64,000 bases of DNA, from NCBI RefSeq assembly GCF_013294005.1, contig NZ_JABSNK010000004.1:1-64000 (forward strand), given 5' to 3'. Of the stretch, positions 7,928 to 15,107 are shown piece by piece. This DNA comes from Flavobacterium gelidicaeli. Its GTDB lineage: Bacteria; Bacteroidota; Bacteroidia; Flavobacteriales; Flavobacteriaceae. The position numbers were made by a program, and so were the translations under genes. The first letter of the stretch is position 1; the number at the start of each line of letters is the position of its first letter. Under the pieces are notes generated by a model. It was not told where the DNA came from. It ran no database searches and saw only the letters and a program-made list of their open reading frames with translations.

Positions 7928-9067
7928 ATGGATTTTAATCTAACCGAAGAACAATTAATGATTCAACAAGCAGCTAAAGATTTTGCTGTAGCAGAATTGT
8001 TGCCAGGAGTTATTGAACGTGACGAACATTCAAAATTTCCAACTGAACAAGTTAAAATGATGGCCAATTTAGGCTTCATGGGAATGATGGTAGATCCTAA
8101 ATATGGTGGATCAGGATTAGATAGTATTTCCTATGTTCTTGCAATGACTGAAATCGCTAAAATAGATGCTTCTGCAGCGGTGATTATGTCAGTTAACAAC
8201 TCATTAGTATGTGCAGGTCTAGAGAAATATTGTAGTGAAGAGCAAAAAATGAAATATTTAGTTCCTTTAGCAAAAGGAGATATAATTGGTGCTTTTTGTT
8301 TATCTGAGCCAGAAGCTGGTTCTGATGCAACTTCTCAAAAAACAACTGCAATTGACAAAGGGGATCACTATTTATTAAACGGAACTAAGAACTGGATCAC
8401 TAACGGGTCTTCGGCATCTACCTATATTGTCATTGCACAAACAGATATCGAAAAAGGACACAAAGGAATCAATGCTTTTATCGTTGAAAAAGGATGGGCA
8501 GGGTTTGATGTTGGTCCTAAAGAAAAGAAAATGGGTATTCGTGGATCAGATACACATTCATTAATGTTTAATGATGTAAAAGTTCCTAAAGAAAATAGAA
8601 TTGGTGCTGATGGATTTGGATTTGCGTTTGCAATGAACGTCTTGAATGGAGGAAGAATTGGTATTGCTTCTCAAGCATTAGGAATAGCAACCGGAGCTTA
8701 CGAGATTGCATTGAAGTATTCTCATGAAAGAAAAGCATTTGGTAAAGAGATTTTCAATCACCAAGCTATTGCTTTTAAATTAGCTGATATGTATGTAAAA
8801 GTTACTGCAGCTAGATTGTTAGTAATGAAAGCAGCTTGTGAGAAAGATGCAGGTATGGATATTGCACACTCTGGAGCAATGGCAAAATTATATGCTTCTG
8901 AAATTGCTTTAGAAGTAGCAAACGAAGCGGTACAAATTCATGGAGGTAACGGATACGTTGCTGAATACCATGTAGAACGTATGATGCGTGACTCCAAGAT
9001 TACTCAAATTTATGAAGGAACTTCAGAAATTCAAAGAATTGTAATTTCAAGAGGATTAACTTCATAA
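7928..9067 (+). CDS. acyl-CoA dehydrogenase (short-chain / butyryl type)
   Basis: An FAD enzyme that introduces the 2,3-double bond into acyl-CoA in beta-oxidation or branched-chain catabolism, passing electrons to ETF. The 379-residue length and collinear motifs are typical: GAFCLSEPEAGSDA in the middle domain, GIASQALGIATGAYE in the C-terminal helical domain, and YEGTSEIQR near the end, in which Glu363 is the expected catalytic base as in short-chain enzymes. The ATG at 7928 is preceded by an A-rich stretch. It is followed by its own terminator. Chain-length preference is not readable beyond the SCAD-like active-site arrangement. Confidence 0.9.
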   Translation: MDFNLTEEQLMIQQAAKDFAVAELLPGVIERDEHSKFPTEQVKMMANLGFMGMMVDPKYGGSGLDSISYVLAMTEIAKIDASAAVIMSVNNSLVCAGLEKYCSEEQKMKYLVPLAKGDIIGAFCLSEPEAGSDATSQKTTAIDKGDHYLLNGTKNWITNGSSASTYIVIAQTDIEKGHKGINAFIVEKGWAGFDVGPKEKKMGIRGSDTHSLMFNDVKVPKENRIGADGFGFAFAMNVLNGGRIGIASQALGIATGAYEIALKYSHERKAFGKEIFNHQAIAFKLADMYVKVTAARLLVMKAACEKDAGMDIAHSGAMAKLYASEIALEVANEAVQIHGGNGYVAEYHVERMMRDSKITQIYEGTSEIQRIVISRGLTS

Positions 9068-9091
9068 CATAAGATTTACATAAAATATTTT

Positions 9092-9130
9092 AAAATCCAT
9101 TTTCCTTAACTAGGGAAATGGATTTTTTTT
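9092..9130 (+). terminator. terminator of the acyl-CoA dehydrogenase gene
   Basis: AAAATCCATTTTCC (9092-9105) pairs with GGAAATGGATTTT (9114-9126) with one bulged T, followed by more T. It begins 25 bases after the stop. Confidence 0.8.
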
Positions 9131-9141
9131 TGCTACTACTG

Positions 9142-9175
9142 TTGTAGAATATTTTATTTGTTTTGTTTATTTTTG
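9142..9175 (+). promoter_or_regulatory. promoter of the SDR gene, predicted leaderless
   Basis: TTG (9142-9144), a 23-base spacer and TATTTTTG (9168-9175) match the Bacteroidota promoter consensus. Only four bases separate the -7 box from the ATG at 9180, so transcription should start at or within a base or two of the start codon. Confidence 0.55.
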
Positions 9176-9179
9176 TATC

Positions 9180-9857
9180 ATGAAAAATATTATAATTACA
9201 GGAACAAGCAGAGGAATAGGGTATGAGCTAGCGTTGCAATTTGCAAATGCAGGACATCAGGTTTTAGCTATTTCTAGAAAAACACCAGAGGCATTGCTAT
9301 CACATAAAAATATAAATTGTTTGTCAGTTGATTTGTCAGATGAGTCACAATTAGATAAAGTAGTAAATTTCCTTTCGGCAATATGGAAAAACGTTGATGC
9401 GGTTATTCACAATGCAGGAAGTCTAATTAATAAGCCTTTTGAACAATTAACACAAGCTGACTTTGAAAACGTATATAAAGTAAATGTTTTTGCTGTAGCA
9501 AATTTAACACGCGTTTGTATTCCATACCTTCAAAAAGGAAGTCACGTAGTAACGATAAGTTCGATGGGTGGCATCCAAGGAAGTCTTAAGTTCCCTGGGC
9601 TAGCAGCATATAGCTCGAGTAAAGGAGCAGTGATTACGTTATCAGAATTATTAGCAGAAGAATACAAAGAAAAAGGAATCTCATTTAATGTTTTGGCATT
9701 AGGATCAGTACAAACAGAAATGTTACAAGAAGCTTTTCCAGGTTACCAAGCGCCAATTCAAGCTAACGAAATAGCGGACTATATTTATAATTTTACCCTA
9801 ACAGGAAATAAATATTTTAACGGAAAAGTGTTGCAGGTTTCTTCTACTAATCCATAA
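9180..9857 (+). CDS. SDR family oxidoreductase
   Basis: A classical short-chain dehydrogenase/reductase of 225 residues. It has the cofactor motif TGTSRGIG at 7-14, NNAG-like HNAG at 77-80, a catalytic serine near 127-128 and the YxxxK pair Tyr144/Lys148 (YSSSK). The C-terminus, VQTEMLQEAFPGYQAP..., is usual for the family. Substrate is unknown. The ATG lies four bases behind a -7 box, so a leaderless mRNA is likely. The SprT-like gene follows after 15 bases and is probably co-transcribed. Confidence 0.88.
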   Translation: MKNIIITGTSRGIGYELALQFANAGHQVLAISRKTPEALLSHKNINCLSVDLSDESQLDKVVNFLSAIWKNVDAVIHNAGSLINKPFEQLTQADFENVYKVNVFAVANLTRVCIPYLQKGSHVVTISSMGGIQGSLKFPGLAAYSSSKGAVITLSELLAEEYKEKGISFNVLALGSVQTEMLQEAFPGYQAPIQANEIADYIYNFTLTGNKYFNGKVLQVSSTNP

Positions 9858-9872
9858 AAGTTACTATAAGTT

Positions 9873-10472
9873 TTGATTGAAACACTTGCTAAATATATTC
9901 CGGAACATGCTGTTAAACCTGTATTTGATTTAATAGTTGGCAATCAAGTGCATTTAAAAATTGTAAATGAACGTGCTACACGCCATGGTGATTATAGAAA
10001 AGGTCCTAGCGGCAAACATGAAATAACGGTTAATTCAAGTTTGAATAAATACAAATTTTTAATAACGCTTATTCACGAAATTGGTCACTTAGTTGCTTTT
10101 GAAAAGTTTGGTAGAAAAATCAAGCCGCATGGCCAAGAGTGGAAATACACATTTCAACAATTAATGGTGCCTTATATTAGACCAGAGATTTTTCCAAATC
10201 ATCTTTTACCATTACTAGCGAAGCACTTTAGAAATCCTAGTGCAAGTAGTGATACTGATGCGACTTTAGCGCTCGCTCTAAAGCAATTTGACAAGAAAAA
10301 TGATAACAACTACGTTTTTGAAATTCCGTTTGGTAGCGTTTTTAGAATCAAAAACGGTAAGATATTTAAGAAAATGGCGGTGCGAACAAAGCGTTTCGAG
10401 TGTCTAGAAATAAGTTCAGGAAAATTGTATTTGTTCAATCCAAATGCAGAAGTTGAATTACTACCAAATTAA
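9873..10472 (+). CDS. SprT-like zinc metalloprotease domain protein
   Basis: A 199-residue cytoplasmic protein with the metal-binding motif HEIGH (68-72) and a third candidate ligand His86 in KPHGQEW, the arrangement of SprT/Spartan-type domains. These are associated with stress or DNA-protein-adduct proteolysis in eukaryotes; bacterial members are mostly uncharacterised. The C-terminal third (about 130-199) is a small beta-rich region ending in a FNPNAEVELLPN tail. The start is taken as TTG at 9873, because no ATG lies between the upstream stop at 9857 and the conserved N-terminal region. It forms an operon with the SDR gene. Confidence 0.8.
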   Translation: MIETLAKYIPEHAVKPVFDLIVGNQVHLKIVNERATRHGDYRKGPSGKHEITVNSSLNKYKFLITLIHEIGHLVAFEKFGRKIKPHGQEWKYTFQQLMVPYIRPEIFPNHLLPLLAKHFRNPSASSDTDATLALALKQFDKKNDNNYVFEIPFGSVFRIKNGKIFKKMAVRTKRFECLEISSGKLYLFNPNAEVELLPN

Positions 10473-10475
10473 AAA

Positions 10476-10512
10476 AAAAACGGAGACTGATTTTATATCT
10501 ATCTCCGTTTTT
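10476..10512. terminator. bidirectional terminator between convergent genes
   Basis: AAAAACGGAGA (10476-10486) pairs with TCTCCGTTTTT (10502-10512). A-run and T-run flanks make it usable on both strands. It lies between the SprT-like gene and the convergent ABC transporter gene. Confidence 0.8.
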
Positions 10513-10538
10513 ATATAGTATTATTTTTGAAATTACTA

Positions 10539-11300
10539 TTACACCCTTAAATACGCTTCTCTTACTTTTCTGAAAAGGTTAGAGGAGTAAACAAAGTCAA
10601 CAACATCTTCATTATCTGTTCTAAAAATTTCGTCTTTGTTTCCTTGCCATGCTTTGATACCGTTTTTTAGGAATAAAATGTTATCTCCAATCTCCATAAC
10701 CGAATTCATATCATGTGTATTGATAACGGTTGTGATGTCATATTCTTCAGTAATTTCCTTGATTAAATTGTCAATTAACGTTGCCGTATTTGGATCTAAG
10801 CCTGAGTTAGGTTCGTCACAAAAAAGGTATTTAGGCTTGTTAACGATGGCTCTTGCAATTGCAACACGTTTTTGCATTCCTCCTGAAATCTCCGAAGGTA
10901 ATTTGTTGTGAGCATCTTTTAAAGCAACTCTTTCAAGTACAAAATCAACACGTTCTTTTATTGCCGCTCTATTGTCTTTGGTGAACATTTTTAATGGAAA
11001 AGCTACATTTTCGGCAACAGTCATGGAGTCAAATAAGGCACTTCCTTGAAAAACCATTCCTATTTCTGTACGTAATTCTCTTTTTTCGTCATCTTCTAAT
11101 TCTGAATATACCCTTCCGTCAAAACAAATTTGCCCTGATTCTGGTGTGTGTATTCCGAGAAGACTTTTTAGTAAAACAGTTTTACCTGATCCACTTTGTC
11201 CGATGATTAAATTTGTTTTTCCAGTTTCGAAAACAGTCGAAATACCTTTGAGAATTTTGGTTCCACCAAATGATTTCTCTATATTTTTTATTTCTATCAT
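10539..11300 (-). CDS. ABC transporter ATP-binding protein, MlaF-like
   Basis: The ATPase subunit of an MCE/Mla-type lipid transporter at the inner membrane. From the ATG at 11300 (253 residues) the order is Walker A GQSGSGKT (34-41), signature EISGGMQKRVAIARA, Walker B YLFCDEPNSGLDP and the switch histidine in NTHD. ATG 11298-11300 overlaps the permease stop in an ATGA junction, so the two are translationally coupled. The frame is open 20 codons upstream, but that extension lies inside the permease gene and is not expected to be used. The MCE (MlaD) subunit that usually completes such a system is not in the window. Confidence 0.88.
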   Translation of the reverse strand: MIEIKNIEKSFGGTKILKGISTVFETGKTNLIIGQSGSGKTVLLKSLLGIHTPESGQICFDGRVYSELEDDEKRELRTEIGMVFQGSALFDSMTVAENVAFPLKMFTKDNRAAIKERVDFVLERVALKDAHNKLPSEISGGMQKRVAIARAIVNKPKYLFCDEPNSGLDPNTATLIDNLIKEITEEYDITTVINTHDMNSVMEIGDNILFLKNGIKAWQGNKDEIFRTDNEDVVDFVYSSNLFRKVREAYLRV

Positions 11301-12046
11301 GCTCCTAGTAACAATTGGGTTAAAATATAGTTGAAAAGTATGATACATACAGCTGTCCAAACAAAGGCTACTGTACTTGCTTTTCCTACTTCAAGTGCGC
11401 CACCTTTCATATAATATCCATGAAATGAAGGTATTGTTGCTAATAACATTGCGAAAATCAATGTTTTTATAAATGCGTATGCAATGTGAAACGGAATAAA
11501 TTCCATTTGTGCTCCTAAAATAAACTGATCACTTGAAGTGAAACCACCGTAAACACCAGCTACCCATCCTCCTAGGATTCCTAAAAACATACTGATACCT
11601 ATTACAAAAGGATACATTAGTAAAGCAATAATTTTAGGGAAAACCAAGTAATTTAATGAATTAACACCCATTACTTCAAGCGCATCAATTTGTTCGGTAA
11701 CACGCATGGTTCCAATACTAGAGGTGATGAATGATCCCATTTTACCCGCCATAATAACGGAGATAAAAGTGGGGGCAAACTCTAGAATTACTGACTGTCT
11801 AGTTGCAAACCCAATAAGGTATTTGGGAATCAATGGGTTCGTAAGGTTGAGTGCTGTTTGTATGGCAACAACTCCTCCTACGAAGAAAGAGATAAAAGCA
11901 ACGATTCCTAATGAGTCGATGATTAAATCGTCTATTTCTTTAAAGATTAATTTTTTCATTACAGACCATTTGGTTTGCTTAATGAAAATTTCTCGTAGCA
12001 TTAAAAAGTAGCGACCTACTTGTGATAAATATCGAATGAGCATCAT
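11297..12046 (-). CDS. MlaE family ABC transporter permease
   Basis: A polytopic inner-membrane protein of 249 residues with about five hydrophobic segments and the MlaE-family features VGGVVAIQTALN near 58-69, PTFISVIMAGKMGSFITSSIGTMRVTEQIDALEVMG in the middle and a long C-terminal helix. The MRVTEQIDALEVMG stretch is the conserved coupling region. In proteobacteria this module moves phospholipids between the two membranes. It overlaps the ATPase gene by four bases (ATGA). Substrate in this organism is inferred from the family only. Confidence 0.88.
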   Translation of the reverse strand: MMLIRYLSQVGRYFLMLREIFIKQTKWSVMKKLIFKEIDDLIIDSLGIVAFISFFVGGVVAIQTALNLTNPLIPKYLIGFATRQSVILEFAPTFISVIMAGKMGSFITSSIGTMRVTEQIDALEVMGVNSLNYLVFPKIIALLMYPFVIGISMFLGILGGWVAGVYGGFTSSDQFILGAQMEFIPFHIAYAFIKTLIFAMLLATIPSFHGYYMKGGALEVGKASTVAFVWTAVCIILFNYILTQLLLGA

Positions 12047-12125
12047 AGTTTTGCGAATATGGGCTAAATTACAAATTTAGTGAATAGTATTTAGTATTTT
12101 ATAAATAGTAAAGTAATAGCTGGGC

Positions 12126-12974
12126 TTATAAAATTTTTTCTTTCATTTTTTTCAAGCGGTAATTTCTAATAAAGAGTGCTTGTTCTTCGGTTACCATTAG
12201 TGGTTTTTTAGATGATTTAGCCTTCCAGAATCCTTGGATGTAATCAAAAAACAGCAAAGGTTTTTTCTTCATAAAAGATAATTTTGCCGAAGCTATTGCT
12301 GTAATTAAAAATCCGTAACCTAAGGTGTAAAATGCTTCTCCTTGTTTGAAACGAGCTGTTTTATTGTAATTAGCTCCTGTTGGTTTCAAGTGTTTTACTT
12401 TTAAAGAGTTGTCTGTAACTACTTTCCAATAATAGAATTTACAAAGTAATTCATCTACTGTATCCCAACCCATTTGGGCTTTTAATCCACCTATTTGTTT
12501 AAAAGTTTCTTTACGATAGGCTTTTAAGGCACCTCGTATATGATCTTTATCGGTTAGATTTTCTAATATCCAATCGCCGTTTTTTTCGATATAACAAAAA
12601 CCGCCTACCATACCTATAGTAGGATCTGAGTGAAAATGTTTTGTTAGCGTTTCTAAATAATTAGCTGGAAATATTAAATCAGCATCAGCTTTCATGATGA
12701 TGTCATAGTCCTGATCAAGAGTTTCTAAGCCGGTATTGAATGCTTGTATTACTTTACTTCCTGGTAAATGAATTGCACTAGATTTTTTTTCTACTAATGT
12801 TATGTATGGATGCTCTTTGGCGAAAGCCAAAACGACACTGGCAGTTTCATCTGTAGAGTTATCATTCACAATCACTATTTTTTTTGGTAATAATGTCTGT
12901 GAAATTAATGACTCTAATGTTAGACCAATCAAAGCTTCTTCGTTGTGTGCAGGAATAACTATGTAGTAATTCAT
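12126..12974 (-). CDS. glycosyltransferase family 2 protein
   Basis: A 282-residue GT-A type transferase using a nucleotide sugar. The N-terminal half has VIPAHNEEALIGLTLESL (7-24), IVIVNDNSTDETA and the metal-binding MKADADL, typical of family 2. The C-terminal part holds a WDTVDELLCKF motif (acceptor-site D/E) and no clear transmembrane helix. Acceptor is unknown; cell-surface glycan is likely. The methyltransferase gene ends 49 bases upstream, so the two may share a transcript, and the MlaE/F pair follows after 79 bases. Confidence 0.85.
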   Translation of the reverse strand: MNYYIVIPAHNEEALIGLTLESLISQTLLPKKIVIVNDNSTDETASVVLAFAKEHPYITLVEKKSSAIHLPGSKVIQAFNTGLETLDQDYDIIMKADADLIFPANYLETLTKHFHSDPTIGMVGGFCYIEKNGDWILENLTDKDHIRGALKAYRKETFKQIGGLKAQMGWDTVDELLCKFYYWKVVTDNSLKVKHLKPTGANYNKTARFKQGEAFYTLGYGFLITAIASAKLSFMKKKPLLFFDYIQGFWKAKSSKKPLMVTEEQALFIRNYRLKKMKEKIL

Positions 12975-13023
12975 TAGGTTAAAGGGAATTAAAATCTTGA
13001 GTTGTAAAATACAAAAGGATAAT

Positions 13024-13557
13024 TTATACTTGTTTTTTTATTTTTTCAGCATAAACTATGTAATACCTGTTTGTGAAATAACGCAATAATGGGCGTATAC
13101 CAAATTTTTTCACTGGATTGGTCCATTTTTGTCTATCAATAATTTTCCATCCTGTTTTTTCTAATAACCAGTCCAGTTGCCAGTCTTCAAATTCATGGTA
13201 ATGTCTGTCCCACATGTCTGTTTTACTTCTATATGCTGGCGAAAACCACAAACGCATTGGGATGGAAATAAAAAGTTTATCTGATTTTATCTCACTTAAA
13301 ATAGTATATGGGTTTAGCAAATGCTCAAAAATTTCAAAAGCGGTTACTACATCTTGCTTTTCTTTTGAAAATACTGATTGGTCTAGATCTAAATCTTCGC
13401 CAGAAGTGTTTTTAACAGTGTATCCATCTTCTTTCATTATTTTTGAAAAAGGATTTTCGACACCTAAATCCAAAATGCTCTCTGAAGTGGAAATATGTTT
13501 ATTTAAAAATTCTAAAGTATGCTTGAATCTTTTATTAGGAAACGTTTTTTCGTACAT
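13024..13557 (-). CDS. class I SAM-dependent methyltransferase
   Basis: A 177-residue protein with a compact Rossmann core: SILDLGVENPFS as motif I, DLDLDQ as the acidic strand, and VVTAFEIFEHLLNPYTILSEI, the FEHL-type motif of UbiE/COQ5-like methyltransferases. The C-terminus includes DRHYHEFEDWQLDWLLEKTGW. The glycine-rich loop is degenerate (LDLGVENP instead of DxGxGxG), so SAM binding is probable but not certain. Two overlapping -7-like boxes (TATCTTTG at 13617-13624 and TAACTTTG at 13609-13616, minus strand) lie about 55 bases upstream. It precedes the glycosyltransferase gene; a role in modifying a surface sugar or lipid is a guess. Confidence 0.75.
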   Translation of the reverse strand: MYEKTFPNKRFKHTLEFLNKHISTSESILDLGVENPFSKIMKEDGYTVKNTSGEDLDLDQSVFSKEKQDVVTAFEIFEHLLNPYTILSEIKSDKLFISIPMRLWFSPAYRSKTDMWDRHYHEFEDWQLDWLLEKTGWKIIDRQKWTNPVKKFGIRPLLRYFTNRYYIVYAEKIKKQV

Positions 13558-13705
13558 AGTCGTTGCGGGAACGAAGTTGCTCCTCGTTCGTTATGGTTTA
13601 TAAAGTTGCAAAGTTACAAAGATATCCTTCTTTATGAACAGTATTTTATTGCAGTTTACATTAATTAGATATAATTTATTGCTATTTAGTATTTCTATAA
13701 AAAGA

Positions 13706-13738
13706 ACAAGTCCGCTATTGCAATAATAGCGGACTTGT
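13706..13738 (-). terminator. terminator of the KAS III-like gene
   Basis: A perfect 14-bp stem ACAAGTCCGCTATT/AATAGCGGACTTGT with a 5-base loop, followed on the minus strand by TCTTTTTATAG. It lies 22 bases after the stop. Confidence 0.88.
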
Positions 13739-13759
13739 ATTTAAACAAATTCTTTAAAA

Positions 13760-14821
13760 TTAATACCTATATATAAAAGCATTTACATTCATTCCAGCTC
13801 CTACCGAAGCAAAAAGAAGGATGTCTCCTTTATTTATTTGTTGGTCTTTTATTTCGCCTCTAATCAATAAATCAAATAAAGTAGGTACGGTAGCTACGCT
13901 GCTGTTTCCTAATTCATGAATACTCATGGGCATAATGTCTTGAGGAACGGGTCTGTCATACAGTTTGTAAAAACGTTGTATGATGGCTTCGTCCATTTTT
14001 TCATTTGCTTGATGAATCAATATTTTTGCTACATCATCAATTGCGATTCCGCTCTTGTCCAAACAGCTTTTCATAGCAGCAGGGACAGTTGTTAATGCAA
14101 ATTCGTAAATCTTGCGACCATGCATTTTAATGTAACGCGTATCTTCTTCTAGGTCTTTGTTGTAAGATTGTCCAAAAAACAAGTAGTTAGCTTCATCCAT
14201 GGCATAGGTACCACTTTCATAGGAAAGTAGTCCTGTTTCATCATCATCAGAAGCTTCAATTATAGAAGCACCAGCACCATCAGAATAGATCATGGAATCT
14301 CTATCGTGGTCATCAACGACTCTCGATAAAGTTTCAGATCCAATTACTAAACAGCGTTTTGCCATTCCAGATTTGATATAAGCGTTTGCTTGAAGCACGC
14401 CTTCAATCCAACCAGGACATCCAAAAAGGATATCGTAGGCAACGCATTTAGGGTTTTTTATTTGTAGTTTGTGCTTTACTCTAGTAGCTAAACTAGGTAC
14501 TGTATCTGCTTGTGTTGTACCAAATTTCACCTCACCAAAATTATGTGCAAAAATGATATAATCGATAGTTTCAGGATCAATTCCTGCATTATCGATTGCT
14601 TTTTGCGAAGCTAAGAAGGCTAAGTCAGACGAGTTTTGATTTTCCTCAGCGTAACGCCTGTGCTCGATTCCTGTTATTCCTTTAAACTTATCTATTATAA
14701 TATTGTTTGGACGTCCAAACAGGGTTCCGTCTTCATTCAAAAAAACATGATCTCCAAAGTCGGAATTGCTTACTTTTTTCTCAGGAATATAACTTCCTAT
14801 CCCAGTTATTTTTATTTTCAT
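13760..14821 (-). CDS. 3-oxoacyl-ACP synthase III family protein
   Basis: A thiolase-fold condensing enzyme of the FabH/KAS III type, which joins an acyl-CoA starter to malonyl-ACP. Counting from the ATG at 14821 (353 residues), the catalytic triad is Cys135 (DILFGCPGW), His270 (ILIHQANEKM) and Asn306 (ELGNSSVAT). A TTG five codons upstream is open but less likely. The protein is longer than E. coli FabH and has an N-terminal insertion around 25-45, so it may be a second, specialised KAS III (secondary lipid or beta-ketoacyl chemistry) rather than the housekeeping fabH. It is monocistronic. Confidence 0.85.
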   Translation of the reverse strand: MKIKITGIGSYIPEKKVSNSDFGDHVFLNEDGTLFGRPNNIIIDKFKGITGIEHRRYAEENQNSSDLAFLASQKAIDNAGIDPETIDYIIFAHNFGEVKFGTTQADTVPSLATRVKHKLQIKNPKCVAYDILFGCPGWIEGVLQANAYIKSGMAKRCLVIGSETLSRVVDDHDRDSMIYSDGAGASIIEASDDDETGLLSYESGTYAMDEANYLFFGQSYNKDLEEDTRYIKMHGRKIYEFALTTVPAAMKSCLDKSGIAIDDVAKILIHQANEKMDEAIIQRFYKLYDRPVPQDIMPMSIHELGNSSVATVPTLFDLLIRGEIKDQQINKGDILLFASVGAGMNVNAFIYRY

Positions 14822-15055
14822 CGAATTGTTTTCCAAATTTGAGGCTAATTTAAAGATAAAAAAATAAATATAGCCATGATATTTACTATGCGTGCATATA
14901 ATTATAGAATAATAGCTTTTTAGCTAATTTACTGATGATTTTTTAATATATGTGCAAAAAAGCTACTGTTTTTTCATTGCTATTTATTATAGTCTAAATA
15001 CTACAGTTTTTAAAGTATCTTTAAATTATTGAAAGTTGTATTGGTTGTAAACAAA

Positions 15056-15086
15056 AAAAATGCCTCGAAACAATCGAGGCATTTTT
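15056..15086 (-). terminator. terminator of gcvP
   Basis: AAAAATGCCTCGA (15056-15068) pairs with TCGAGGCATTTTT (15074-15086) around a 5-base loop. It lies directly behind the gcvP stop, with A-runs on the plus side giving a T-tail on the minus strand. Confidence 0.88.
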
Positions 15087-15107
15087 AGAATATAAATCCA
15101 TAATTTA

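Noticed and set aside
11301-11360. Longer MlaF start 20 codons upstream of 11300
   Set aside because: It lies within the permease gene and would give a non-homologous N-terminus; the ATGA overlap at 11297-11300 is the typical coupling junction.
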